Shown piece after piece: positions 1-12,877 of a stretch of 64,000 nucleotides of DNA. The notes beneath the pieces are model-generated. The model was not told the DNA's origin, ran no database searches, and was given only the letters and a program-made list of their open reading frames with translations. The translations under genes and the position numbers were made by a program. The stretch's first letter is position 1; each line of letters begins with the position of its first letter. Source of the DNA: Canariomyces notabilis (taxonomy: Eukaryota > Ascomycota > Sordariomycetes > Sordariales > Chaetomiaceae); NCBI RefSeq assembly GCF_033297395.1, contig NW_027041861.1:1-64000 (forward strand), read 5' to 3'.

Positions 1-509
1 GAGACTGTTTTGTAAAACCTGGGTGGCGCGCTATGGTACCCAGGTAAGTGACACCGGCCAGTGGAAGGCATGCTTTATATTGCTCCAAGTTTTTTTTGTA
101 ACTACAAGCTATGTAACTTGTTGGCCGACAAGTACGGGGTTTCCTAGTATGAAGTTCGTGAATGGCTATCTATGTGTATATATGTACGTTGTATAGATAT
201 ACTGAGGATGTACTGCATTGACGATAGCAATCCGTTTAACCCAACAATCTTAATGCGAAGCCACATTCGCCAATTGGGCCCTTTCGGGCCATCTTGGGGT
301 ATAAGGTAGTGTCTCGGTAGACCAGCGAACATGTGACCGGGAGGTGTGGTGGGACGACGAAGGCAGGAAGCATCGTCTGTCCAAACTCCATGGTATCCCG
401 CGCCTGCTGCCTGGCTCCGTGTCTCCAAGAACCAGGCATCATCAACCACGATCCCGGCCTCTCTCTGCGCATGATTCATTACCTTTCTCTAGGTACGCCT
501 TAGCCAGTC
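1..509. other. Upstream flank of the NACHT-WD40 locus, no gene recognised
   Basis: The open frames here are short and overlap on opposite strands, and none resembles a known family. The stretch probably holds the promoter of the NACHT-WD40 locus that starts at 510. No TATA box or repeat stands out. Confidence 0.5.
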
Positions 510-3500
510 ATGTCCTTCCGTGAATTCGTCAAGAGACATTTGAGGAAACTCCGCTGTGGTCGTGTGGGAAGGTCTGGGAAGCCGATTGCAGATGGAAATG
601 GAGCCCTGAAGCTTGACACCATCAAGGCTGCTGCCGCTGCTTTATCCGTGGCGCCATCCCAAGGTATGGATCTATGTTCTTTGCGGGTTTTGCTCATTAT
701 AGCATGTGCTCATACTCACATAATTGCTACAGAAAGTACCGAGCTACATCCCGAACGAGCTACTACCCGCCCTGCTGCGACTGCGAGCTGACAACCACTG
801 GCGGTGGTTACGGGGCCACCCCGAACATCCGAGGCTATCGCCGCGATAGACGCTGCCAACTTGAAGCAGTTAGTTGCTCCAAACAGATCTTCGCCCGATC
901 CGACCCTTTCAAGACAGCTTCACAACCTCGAGCATTTACAGAGCGAACATGACAAGCTCAACCTTCCCTTCAGCTCGAGGAGTGGAACCCGAGGGTCCTT
1001 GGAATCAACAGCAGAGATAGCTACAGCCAATATTCTGAATGAGTCAGCAGATACTGAGGGCTGCTTGCGGGCCTCTCCCACGGGATCGGATACCTGGGAG
1101 GACATTGCGCCACAGTCACTGTGGAGCCAAGCATACAACAGACTGGACAAAAACCTGGTTGAGCGATACCAGGCACTGCTTCTTGATGAATTCTCCCCGA
1201 CAAGTATGTGTCAAAATGCTTGGCCATGCATTTCTGCGGCTAATCTCGGGTACAGTACCAACCTCACCGGACTCGGACATGCCCACGAGCTCTTCACACG
1301 ACCAGAGCTGCAACTTGGAGTACGTGATACGATATGGCCAAGAGCAGATGGCCGAGATCGTCGATCAACTCGCCATCCGTACACCACACCAAGCTCGTTT
1401 CAATGACATGATGGAACGTGGGCAAGAACGAACGAAACGGAAAATGACTTTCCACATTGGCCGGTACAAAATCAACCTAGAAAATCAGGTCGCTCGAGTA
1501 GCAGAGTTCGTATTGTAGGAAAAGGCCCTAGCCGACGAAGCTGTCAAGGTGTCCCGCGAAGCGTCCTTGGTTTGGGCTGGCGTTTGCCTCATTCTTCCCC
1601 TGCTTACATACCCTCAGCTGGTGGAAGAGGCCAGAAAGAGCGGATTCGACTACGTCACAGCTCGTATGGAGTTCTATCTTTCGCTGGAGCCGCGTTTGTT
1701 CCCAAAGGGTCGACTTGCTGCCGGCATTCCGGAAGAGCTGTGTGTCGCATTACAGAAGGATGTTCTGGACTTGTACGAGCTTATTCACGCGTTTCAGTTT
1801 GAAAGCGTTCTACACCTCCATCAATCACGATGGCGTGCCATCAGACATGACTTGCGAGACATCAAACGATGGGATGAATCGTTGTCTAAAGTCAAAGTGG
1901 CCGAGAACATCCTGGAAAGAGACCTGAGGAAAATAAGTGACGTGCTTCTGAGAGAACAGCTGGAGACTCTTGACAAGGGCACAAGGGAACTGTCCGAGAC
2001 TATGCGGATGCTTTTGACAGTCACTGAACGAACGCTGCAAACCAACGAACGACAGGCCCACATCCAGGAAGATCTGCTGCAAAGTTCCAGGCTTACGAAG
2101 TATGTGCTCGGCGGTTTTTTTTTTCCTCCCCCCCTTTTTTTTCTTTGTTTTTTCCCCAGCCCTGGCCATCTTCAGCCAGCTCTGGCTCCAGCTAACACCT
2201 TGATAGCGAGCTCCTCGGTGAGATACGACTTCGGACCGAGCCCGGCGCACTACACGATACAAAGGAACGCGAGTGTCAGCAGGGCACTAGAACCAGCATA
2301 TTCAGGCTCATTCATGAATGGATCGAAACCACCGAAAGCCCAGTGATCTTTTGGCTCAATGGGCCTGCTGGTAGTGGCAAGTCGATCATTGCTCGAACCG
2401 TCGCTTATGAATTCTCGGAAAGGAAGATACTGGGAGCTAGCTATTTCTTCGACGACAGATCGGGCCGGAACAGGTGGGAATTATTTTTCCCAACAATTGC
2501 CAGCCAGTTTGTGGCTACGGTCCCAAGTTACCTTACCAGCCTAGGTAACTGTCTGCGGAGATTAGGAAACCCCAGAGAGCAGGCCGAGAATATCCATTCA
2601 AAGGCTCTTGAGGTCCAGTTCCAGAGGCTTATCAGGGAGCCCCTTGCCGAAATGCCCTCTTCTCAGACTGAGATATCGACGAGAATCATTGTGGTCGATT
2701 GCCTGGACGAATGCAAGGACGATAATAACGTGCGCCTAGTCTGCGGTTTGCTATCTCAACTCGAAGAACTCCGCACAGTCCGTCTGCGTGTTCTCTTGAC
2801 GAGCAGATCCGCCTACCACATCGCAAACTCTTTCCGGAAGGTTTCGCACCGCTCTTTGTCGCTGCTTGATTTCTCCGATGAGACCAAGAGCGATATATCC
2901 GCCTTCCTGGAGAAGAGGCTTGCTAAAGTAAAAGAAGACGCAGGTTTCCTTGAGAATACTGTCTGGCCCAATAGGAACGATCTCCAACGTCTCCTCACTC
3001 TGGCTACGACCCCGACACCGCTGTTCATTTATGCAGCAACTCTCCGCCGATTTGTCAACGATGGGACGGATAGCCCAAAGCTCAATTGAAGCTCTGGCTT
3101 GACCAGGCCGACAGCAATACCCCACAACTCAATCAAACCTACATGCCGATCATCCAGCGGTTGCTCTTCGTCCCTGGAGATGACGGGGGCTACAAGCGCA
3201 TTGCTAGCAGGGCGGAATCAAACTTACGCCTGATTCTGGGTTCCATTGTTGCTCTTGCCACTCCACTTTCTGCAGAGTCTTTAGCTGGCCTTCTTGCCAT
3301 GGACCTGGATGATGTCAACACTTGGCTGAGGAAACTCCATGCGGTACTCAACGTTCCTAGGGACCCAAAAGCCCCAATCGAGATACTGCATCAGTCGTTC
3401 AGCGACTTCTTACTGGGGTAGGAAGGGACCGGCATGGAGGGATTTCGGGTGCACCTAGTGGAAACGCACGTGCTGCTCGCTATGAAGTGTCTTGACCGGA

Positions 3501-6299
3501 TGAAGCGCATGGATGGAATTCGGAAGGACATGTGCCGTCTCGAAGACTATGGAAAATTGAAAGACGAAATCGATCTGGACGCCATCACCAAAGCCATCCC
3601 ACCCGATCTAGCATACGCCTGCCTCAACTGGATGTTCCATCTGCAGAAGTGCAGGCGATATACCACAAACCAGGACAAAATAAACCACCATAACACTGAC
3701 GAAGACGTCAATAACTTTCTCCGACGACAATTTCTTCATTTGCTTGAGGCGTTGAGTCTCTTAGGGAGGGTCCCTTCAGGCCTCGCTATCATCAAATCCA
3801 TGCGTGCACTCGTCAATGCCGAGAAATTCGAATATGTAGGTACAGAAAATCGTTCACTCACTCTTGCACCTTTGGAAAATGCTAAGTCATTTGGTGCAGC
3901 CAGGGTCAAATGAGCTCTCTTCTTTGGTATACGATGCTGAACGATTCATCCTCTTGCACGCCGGTGTAATCTCTTCTGCCCCTCTCCAGATCTATCGCAG
4001 TGCTCTTCTCTTCAGCCCTCGAGCGAGTATCGTTCGAGCTTTGTTCGAAAATGAGATGGATGGACCCAGACTATTGTCAGGAGTTGATGAGCACTGGGGC
4101 GCCACACTGCAGGTACTCGAAGAAGACTCAAAATATGTTGGGTCATTGGAGTTCGCCCTCGATGGGGAAAAGTTGGTCTCTCTAACGCCCTCCAAAGATC
4201 CTCGACGTGTACGGATATGGGATGTTGCGACCGGACAAGCTGAGCATTTACAGCAAGTCCATTCGGGCAAAGTTACATCTGTCGCATTGGCCCGTGATGG
4301 CAAGTTGCTTGCGTCAGCCTCAGATGACCAAACAATACGGGTATAGGATATCAGAACGCAGAGACTCAAACAAGTGCTTCAAGCGGGCAGAATAGGGACT
4401 CTGGAATCCTCGCCTGACGGGCGAATGCTAGCTTCGAATGCAACGGAGGGGGATGAATCGCATCCCAGGGGCGACTCAGATATCAGTATCTGGGATGTTG
4501 CAAAGGGTCGACTTAAGCATGTTCTCAAGGGCCATTCTCACTTTGTCGGAGTTCTAGTGTTCTCTCCTGATGGAAGCAAACTGGCGTCAGCATCACGCGA
4601 TGAGTCTATCCGGGTATGGGACACGGCAGCATGCGAAACTGAATACATATTCAAGGGTCATGGGGGCATGCCACGCACATTGCTATTCTCTCCTGATGGA
4701 AGCAAATTGGTGTCATCGCAGAGTTGGGGCCATTTCCCTTCCAACGACACTGATCACGACAGAACAGTTCGGGTATGGAACCTCGCAGCTGGTCGAGCTG
4801 ATCGATTGCTGGATTTTCATCCTGGCGTGATAAAGTGTCTGGCATTTTCCCCGCAGGAGGGTGATTTAGTAGTGTCGACATACGTTCCTAGGTCCAGTCT
4901 GCACGGGACTATACACGTATGTGACGTCGCAACAGGCCAAACAAAGCATGTTCTCGAACCTAGGAGCGGATGGATTAACAGCCTGGTGTTCTCCTCGGAC
5001 GGAAAGACGCTCGCAGCGGCATCACATCACTCCCTTCGGTTCATATTGTGGAATACAGTGAATTGGCAAGTTAGGAGCGCATTTGTACATCCGGCTGGAC
5101 CCGGAATCTCCGGTGTGGCCATTTCCCCGGACGGAAGCAGATTGGCGTCAACATCAGATACTATAAGAATCCTGGATCCTGCGACGGGAAGGGTTCCACA
5201 CTCTACAGATCGAGTTTGGGCTTCCATTGTCAATTTGGACTTCTCGCCAGATGGGAGAACATTGGCGTCGATGTCGACAGACCGAAGAATCCACGTATGG
5301 GATGTGAAAACGGGCCAGGCCAGACGTATGTCCGAACCTGATGTCACATCGAAAGACAGAGTCACTCCAATTTTCTTTGCTCCCTTTCGGTTTTCACCGG
5401 ACGGAAAACTACTGGCCGCAGGATTCCAAACTTCCTCGGTCATTTCGGTCATTTTATGGGACAGTGGGACGGGTCATATCAGGCATATGCTTGATCACCA
5501 GGACGTGGAGCCAGCTAAATCACATGCAGTTGGAGCCATAGCGTTTTCCCCTGATGGGTGCAAGGTGGCAACAGGATCATTTTGTGGTCCAGTACGGATA
5601 TGGGACGTAATAAGTGGAAAAGCCAGATCTGTACTACCTTGTGTTTTGTCAGATTTGCCCACTCTGGCATTTTCGCCATCCGGGAACGAGCTGGCATCAG
5701 CCCTACCTTCCGCCACCGGTGAAGGTGCGCGTGTATGCGTATAGGACGTCACGGCAGGCCAGGTCGAGTATACACTGAACTGCAACTCCACTGCTATCAC
5801 AAGCCTGTCATTTTCCCCTGATGGGACGAAATTAGCGACAGGAATAGCTCACGGCGACGTGCTACTATGGGACATTGCAGAAGGCCAAGTCATTCATATG
5901 CTCAGAGGTCACTCTGGGAAAGTTCAGACCCTGATCTTTCTCAAAACAGGAAACAAATTAGCATCAGGATCAGGCGGTGATATGACCATCGGGATCTGGG
6001 ACCTCACTACAGGCCAAGCCGAGCACATGCTCAGCGGACACCCGGGCTCCATCAGATACCTGTCAGATCTGGACGCAGTGGACTTGGAAAATCTCCTCCT
6101 GGTAGATGGGACAACCAGCTGGGTGATGAAAAACGGGAGAAGAATCCTCCATCTTCCGGTGATTCACCGGCCGTATCACGACGGAGGATCTGATTGGCGG
6201 CAACCCTGAGTTGCCGCCAGGGGTAACATTTTGGCGACTGGGAGTGAAGCTGTTCGGGTTACAATCATTTTATTCGATCAAGAACATTCTGGTGTTTGA
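510..6299 (+). pseudogene. NACHT-WD40 (NLR-like, STAND) protein, degenerate
   Basis: Fungal NLR-like proteins of this layout act in non-self recognition and programmed cell death. The order of parts is clear: start MSFREFVKR at 510, intron 664-732, a NACHT-associated N-terminal domain, introns 1204-1255 and 2100-2206 (the latter with a T/C tract), P-loop GPAGSGKS near 2361, Walker B VVDCLDE near 2690, then many WD40 repeats from about 4100 to 6050 and a degenerate C-terminal tail to 6299. The frame is broken by stops at 789 (TGA), 1516, 3419, 4344, 5742 (all TAG) and 6207 (TGA), and by frame changes near 3086 and between 3864 and 3912. At 1516, 4344 and 5742 the stop stands where the family has Trp (VLW, RVWD, VWDV), which fits TGG to TAG changes as made by RIP. 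Sequence beyond each stop still reads as the same protein. It is therefore a rather recently inactivated gene. The first exon is the least certain part. Confidence 0.88.
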
Positions 6300-6577
6300 G
6301 ACACCAAGGTGACAACGGAAGATCAAGGAACTGAGACAGGATATTCAATGATAGGGTTGCGGGTGCACTTTCATCTCTTTGTCCATCCTCTCACCTAGGT
6401 GAGAGACTCTCCTTTTTGTACTTGAACTTTGTTATTCTCTCCTGTTGTGACGGCTAAAACAGGCTGGGCTCCCAGAGTGACAATTTGGTTTATAGCACGG
6501 GAAGATAGGGGCCGGTTTCTTGGGACTGTCCCGGCCGTTCTGTCGAGGACATACTACCATAACTCCATGTTAAATGT

Positions 6578-7384
6578 TCAAGAACTGCATGTGTTCAACA
6601 TGCTCGAAAGCGAGGACTTCTCGGCCGAGGTGATGCTAAGCCCGTACGCGTACTTGACGGCTACCCAGCTCTTGGCGTAAGTGCAATGGAACGAAGTAAG
6701 CGACGGCTTCCACTGGTCCGGACTCTGGTCACTCTTGGCCTGGTTCACATTATCTGTTACCGCCCACAGCTGGGGACGGCTGAGGTCGTTGGCGAAGTCA
6801 GACCTCTTAGAGGTAGTCCAGGTGTTGGCGCCGGACTGTTTATGTCACGGTTAGTGTCGGGCTATGGGCGTTCCCCAGCTGGTAGAAAGATCCTCTTACA
6901 ATCCAGGCATTCTTCAGCGGTACCATGTGGTCAATGTCCACATCGGAGGCAACAGTCCAGGTCGCCCCGTCGTATGGGCTGTACCACCGCCCTGACGTAG
7001 GGTAGCATGAGCTGTCGGTGACGATGTTGGTGCCATCACGTTTTAGGACTGTTTCTCTGTCAACGATGTTAGCTCAGCTCGCGTGCAGAAGAGTGGTGGA
7101 TACCGTACCGAGTGTTGCAAGCTCCGCTGATAGTGATCCAGTGAGGAAACTTGTCTCGGTTGTACAGACCGTCGTCGTAAGAGGCCTTCACGGTCAGAGC
7201 GGAGAGCTGGCTCTTTGCCGTTGAGGCTGAGGGGATGCCTGGCTGTGTATGGGGTAAGTTCGCGGTAGAATATTGGTGTAGGCACACCATGAGATGCAAT
7301 GGGAAGTCGTACCGGAGAGGGCGCTGGCATGGGGACGGCAGAGACTGCCGTCGCCCAAAGCGACGCAGCAACGAAGAACTTCAT
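6578..7384 (-). CDS. Secreted HNH endonuclease (DUF1524, GmrSD-type HNH)
   Basis: This four-exon gene encodes about 206 aa. Exons are 7384-7313, 7242-7109, 7056-6900 and 6835-6578; introns of 70, 52 and 64 nt all have GT-AG ends and the reading frame is kept across every junction. The N-terminus MKFFVAASLWATAVSA is a signal peptide with cleavage expected at VSA. The core is typical of the DUF1524 HNH family: the metal/catalytic motif VDIDHMVPLKNAW, followed by WAVTDNVNQAKSDQSP and PDQWKP, then a Cys-containing tail ending LNTCSS. By homology it should be an extracellular non-specific DNase/RNase used for nutrient recovery or competition. It converges on the degenerate NACHT-WD40 gene, which ends 279 nt away. 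All conserved residues I can identify are present, so it looks functional. The first exon junction gives the 24-residue leader plus PGIPSAST. Confidence 0.87.
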
Positions 7385-9208
7385 CTCGATCCCGGATCGT
7401 GACCGCAATCAGTGATTGGCAAAGTGAGCAGTGCTACAACTCTCCAAGAAGTCGAAAGGATCTGACATTTGGGAGACGATAACTTATAACTTATAGCTGG
7501 TGGTAAAACTAGTAGCAGGACGGAGGCAGTGACAAACTGAATCGCCCGTTTCCCACCAAACACCTTAGCCGGCGCAACTTCTCAATAGAGGTAAGCACGA
7601 CAGCCACATGTTGATAATCCGCCTATGGCGTGCAGTTGCAGCTCAAGACCCCCAAGTCTTACAGGACGCGAGCCGCCAGCTTCCTGACAAGGATTTCCAG
7701 CCGCCAACCTCTTGTCTACACCGAACCCTATGCAGCCAATCCCGATGCAATGTAACCCAGCCTAAGAATGCCGACATCCAGTCAAGGCGCGAGTTAGAAC
7801 CACGTCTGGTATCTTGCGGGGTGACCCTGCGGATTCATATCTTATCAGGGCTTTGGAGACCCCTGAATTCAGAACTCCCCTCACAGTCGACAAGTGACCA
7901 CATCCCAGCAAAACACCAAGCCCATAATCGCCAACTTCCTTTTTGAGGTCCCGAGAGCAAACGGGAGTCGATGCACCCAATCACTTGCGTTTTGAACAAC
8001 ACCTGCAGCTGTCCATCCCCGCATGGCGTCTCTGCCGGCCACGGTAGACGCTGTGGCCCGTGGGGGACAGTGGGACCTTTCAAATACCTAGCGGGCCAAG
8101 AGAGGCTTGTCATGCAATTTTGCAAGAGTAGATACCGAGGCTCGAAAATCTGCGAAGCGTCGATCCGAGGAGAGGCAGGGCTGGATTCAAACTGAAGGTA
8201 CTACCATAAAGTAAATGGCGCAGACACTCTCACATGGAGAACCTGGGAGCATCAGACATGCCTTGCGCGTCCCGGATCCCCGTCGTCGACTGGATGGAGC
8301 TACCCCTGTTCCTCACGCCGGTGCGGGGCGATCCGTTTGTCCATAGCGGGATGCACTCCGGCACAAGTGATCCAAATGTGTCCAAACCCCGGCCCTTTGC
8401 CATTTTCGTCTACCGGCTTGTGAAGCGAAAGCATGCCGCGATTCAAGTAGCTGGCGTCAATGCATATTGTTGGTGCATACATTACCGGATGGACCCACTA
8501 CGGGCCGGAACGGGCCTCGGACTCGGAACCGGAACCGGGTTCGGCCAGGAGCGGTATCGGAGCCGGAGCCCCGGATCAGCCAGGGGGAAGTGGCGGGCGG
8601 GGACAGTATATCGGCAATCACACACAAGTCATTAAACCACTGATTAATTGTAGGATAACGGACAGATCACGCGACATTCTTGACTTAATGCTTGAGAATA
8701 ACTCCAAGCTCCAAAGTGAAGCAACGTACCATAGCAGCTCGGTCCTTTTCTGTAATCTACCTAGGTACGTATGATTCAACGGCAAGTGAGGTTGCTTGGA
8801 CTGGTATCGGCATATTTACAGGACCAGATGGCTGATAGCAACGGCCGCTCACTCTTAGTTTGCGAGTCACAACTTGAGGCACAACTCGTTGTCTGGGGCA
8901 GCGCCATGAGTAAATCCGTTGTTATCGCCATCCATACTGCCAAATTCTCTCATCAGAAGTCATGTCTCTCCGTTCTCTAAGTGTTTGCCCATGCGTTTGA
9001 CGATATGGAAAGTACTAGCACTTGACAATAACGAAGTACATCATGACCAATGGCGAAGCCACACAACAACCGTCTTGCCCAATAGACCAAAAGTCCCACG
9101 AGTAAATCATAGGCGCATTATACTAAAATAGACGGCAATGACAATCTTAGCATCATGTCGCTCCAATGATCGCAACCTCCGTGACTCTATGACTAGGAAA
9201 CGACTCGC
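7385..9208. other. Gene-poor stretch of about 1.8 kb
   Basis: Only short frames are present (for example 7608-7946 and 8234-8635 on +), none with a recognisable motif, and they overlap frames on the other strand. Around 8505-8545 there is a GC-rich stretch of repeated gaaccgg/ggactcgg words. I see no RNA gene. Confidence 0.4.
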
Positions 9209-11195
9209 CTACTGCTTGTTTGCCGTCTCCTCACCTTTCTTATCAAGCCCACCTTCCTTGGTTTCGTCCTGCCCTGTATCCGGCTTCGCATCGGCCTTGA
9301 CATCTGCGACGCCAGCTGAGGGGTCCTCTGGAGTCGGCGCTGCCTTTTCCTGTTTCTTAAACGTGAACGAGGGCATATTCGGCATGTTAGGGATGCTGGG
9401 CATTGACACCTTGGGCATCTCGACGGTGGGCAATTTTGAAGGCAGATACGATCGCAAGGAGGTGCCTGTCTGCTGGGCGATGCCAAACAAATGTCGCATG
9501 TAGGCTTTTTTCTGTTCAGCTGTGTCCAGCTTCTTGCCGTCTTCGCCCATGCTCTCGTCAAGGTCGCCATCCATATCGTCTGGCAGCGGGACCAACGAAG
9601 CAGCCGCCGCGATATCGACCGGGGACTCGTCGGGGAGCTGATCGTCTGGGGTCGTTTCCTTGCTTGTCTCTCCCTCGGCTTTGGATACCTCCTCCTCCAC
9701 CTCCTGAACCTCTCCCTTGTCGACTGCTTGAGCAATCGCCTCGGTCTCAGCCGGTTCGGCAGGCGTAGGCTCAGCAAATTTCGGATCATCGTAGAGCTCA
9801 GTCTCGTCGTTGAACCAGTCTACAATTCGCCGCGCCGCGTCATTGGTCATGGCCTCGTACTCCTTGTTCTTGTCCCGCTTGAACATGTTGATGTGCGCCT
9901 TGATCTCGTCCGCCGCGCCCTCGATGACGTGCCTGGTGAAAAGTTTCGCGGCAGGGTCGTCTTTGGCGGGCACAGCGCAGAAGGTCCGCTCGGGGACGAA
10001 ATACCCGCCGCTCCAGTATCCATTCTCTCCCAGGGACGCGTAGACATCACACACGCCGACTCCCTTGAGCGCCGCCAACCGCTCCAGCCGGCGGTTCAGC
10101 TCGTTCTGCCTCAGCAGCGAGCCGACGAAGGTGAAGTGGTCGGACAACCAGGCAAACGACTCACCCACGTTGCCCCGGTTGATGTAGGCCAACCCCTGAC
10201 CCAGCGCGTCGACCGACTGCTGGTAGCCCTGGACGACGTCGTCCTTGGTCAGGCTGCGCACGGAGCGCATCCCCTCAAGGATCTTTTTGCGGTGAGTGTA
10301 GGCGGCCACCCCGCCCGCGGCGATGGCTCCGACTGTACCCGTTCGCAGGGCAATCAGCTGCCACGTCTTGAACGCCGGGCTGGAGGACCGCTGGGCTGTC
10401 ACTACCCTGTTGGTGGCGCTACTGAGGGCTCGTCGCGAGGCGAGCTTGGAGAGCGCGGCGGGCGCGGCAGCAGACACGGCGGCCATGATGTTCCACACGT
10501 TGCTGACCTTTTGATAGTTGGAGAAGGCCCCATAGACAAACATGGAGCGTGCCAGGCCGTTGTAGGGCGTGTCAAAGGCGAGGATGCCTTGGATCAGTGG
10601 GAACATGGGCCCAACGCTGGTGGCATTGTCGCGATGTTCGTCGAGAATGCCGAAGAGGCAGTCACTTGCGACAAAGCCACTATGGGACCAGTGGTTAGAG
10701 ACTAGACTTAATATGCTTTTGGACGTGAAAACTTAGTAAAGGCAAAGAATTCACCCACCCCATGGAGTGCGCAATGAGAATCACGCCAACTGTTCGGTCG
10801 GTGGGCGGCCATGGATTGTCCAAATGGGCCTTACGCAGGTCCATGACCTGCCCTTTCAGCCTGCACTCAGGTGAATTAGATGGATATCAACAAGCGTAGA
10901 GACATGCGTGATAGTTACCATTCCAGGAACGCAGCGGTGCTCTCGGTGAGCTCACCCTTGGTTTCATATCTCGGATAGACGACAGATGCCACGTGGTGCT
11001 CCGGTAGGTTGTTGCCGACGGTGTCCTTGAGATGCTTGGGGAAATCCCCAAACGTGTCATCGCTCCCCTGTTAGTGACATGGGATCATGGTCAGTGACAA
11101 CTATTGACATGAACTTGGTCCAACAAACAACCAAGTATGATGGAAAGGCTTGCCTTAAACCCGTGGATGAAACAAAGCAGTAATATCCTCTTCAT
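9209..11195 (-). CDS. DUF676-type serine hydrolase (alpha/beta fold lipase/esterase-like)
   Basis: Four exons (11195-11154, 11067-10919, 10860-10759, 10679-9209) give about 587 aa. The N-terminus has the strand MKRILLLCFIHGFKG, where HGFKG is the oxyanion-side loop of this family. The nucleophile elbow IAHSMGGFV is assembled across intron 3, with Ser at about residue 96. Further motifs are FDTPYNGLA and the hydrophobic segment TVGAIAAGGVAAY near residues 210-225, which may bind or cross a membrane. The last 200 residues are acidic, then contain a Pro/Met-rich stretch (MPKVSMPSIPNMPNMPS) and a charged tail, all likely disordered. DUF676 proteins are putative lipases; the substrate here is unknown. 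Intron 1 (11153-11068) begins with GC rather than GT (AAG|GCAAGC), a known minor splice class; the protein continues correctly across it. The 404-aa open frame on the other strand over exon 4 is a shadow. Confidence 0.85.
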
Positions 11196-12877
11196 CGCAA
11201 AGACTGGAGTCGAGCTCCTGGGCAGTGAATTTGTATTGACGGATAGGTTTGTCCAACGAAGTAGGTATGCCTTTTACAGGAAGGTGGATCCTAACTAGTA
11301 ACTAGTACACGCAATGGTTATGATTGCTGACGATCCACGGATGCTGTGTGTTATGGGATGTTAATACCGGATGGGAGATGATGATGTCCCGGATGCTGTT
11401 AACGTTCGGATGGGGATTTGGAATGGCATAACGTCATTGCTAAGGTAACGTCATTCAAGAATCCGAAAGGAACTGCCCAATGAAGAGTGTACAATGTAGG
11501 TATTGCCACTCAAAGTGGTAATTACATAGGTACCTTAGCTTAGCACTTACTTACTTTAGTTTAGTTCAGTTGGTACTGTACTACTAGTAGTCAGATTCAT
11601 GTCTTGCCAGAGGTCATCACTCCAACCTAACTTTTCTCAACTGTGATTATAGGTCAAGAAGAAACTGGCTGTCTCTCTTAGTGACGAACGAGAAATGAAG
11701 TACGGAGGATTGACAGTGTATTGTCGCCACTCTGAGCATCGTGGTTGTTGCGATTTGGACCTGGGTACTTATCTACAACGGAACGAGGAGCAGCGTGTTC
11801 ATAAATACATCGACTTTGTCGATCAGAATAGCTAGGTACTTACGTCTTGTAGGTCTCAAGAAGCTACATGTACGAAGCGGACTCGGAGTTCTGGCAGCTT
11901 ACCTTATCCATGCAATCACCCCGCTCTCTCCTTCACCTGCCTCCCCATAGCTCATTGCCCGTCGCCATCAGCCATGAGAACATACAAGCTATATAGTTAT
12001 CCTTAGCATGTAGGACGTTAAGCAGGTCGGGCCTAAAATCCTTGGTCACTACATACCTTACCTATCATGCACGTGCCCACCAGCTCGATGAGGCGTGGTC
12101 TCTCGCGGGGGTTCAGTTGTGCAAAAGAGGGACCGAGAAGCACTGTAGAGAGTCAGGAAAGTACTAGTAGAATAAGCACAATATACAGTTTCGGAAGATA
12201 GTCTGTAAGTTAGCCGCCTTGCCTACCACTTCTGGCTGTGATTTCGGGAACGAACGGGGGGTTTTCGAATGTCCGCTGCTGTGGTCGATAACACAAACTC
12301 TCCCTTTCCATAGGCAGCTTTAGGTAGACATCGAATTACATCACCTCGTTTTTCCCAGTTCTTCCTGGGCGCGTCCCTCGCACCAGCCTAGAACTGCGGG
12401 GTGCCTCAAGAGTCAAAAAGGTCCCTGACCTGATACTAGTGTAAACGCAGGATGAAGATAAATACAATTGTCATCAGGATAAGGAGTATGTCGGTTGAGC
12501 AGCAGTATGTGGTGAGGATCAGCATGGGGAGAAGGAGAAGCGGCATAAGACTGGACTCAGCAGGACAATGAGAACCGATATAAGCATGATACGGATGAGG
12601 GGACGCAGCTTCGAGACAGCTGCCAGTTTTCACAGAATAAAGAGGAAATTCGTGATATGTCGAGAAATCTGATACATTAGATGTATTTCTAGTAGTACTA
12701 GGTAGATGTCATTGATGCTTGACGGTTTTGAATTTGTTTCGAAGACTGCAATCTCGTTGTGGTACCGTACATGTAAGCTGTGGTCGTATACATATACCGT
12801 CGAAGTGATGTGCTTTCAAACGAAGAATCCAGATGTGCCCAGGCAAGCCAGAGATGAAGTGTCCATATGTGAGAGGG
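11196..12877. other. Intergenic, no gene recognised
   Basis: About 1.7 kb lies between two - strand genes. Short frames (11741-11950, 12436-12633) lack any family signal. Several copies of the GGTACCT/AGGTAC word occur around 11485-11545 and 11830. The left part probably contains the DUF676 gene promoter. Confidence 0.4.

Noticed and set aside
9491..10705. 404-codon open frame on + opposite the DUF676 gene
   Set aside because: It lies antisense to a coding exon with clear family motifs. Its composition (Val/Gly/His/Arg-rich) is typical of a shadow frame.
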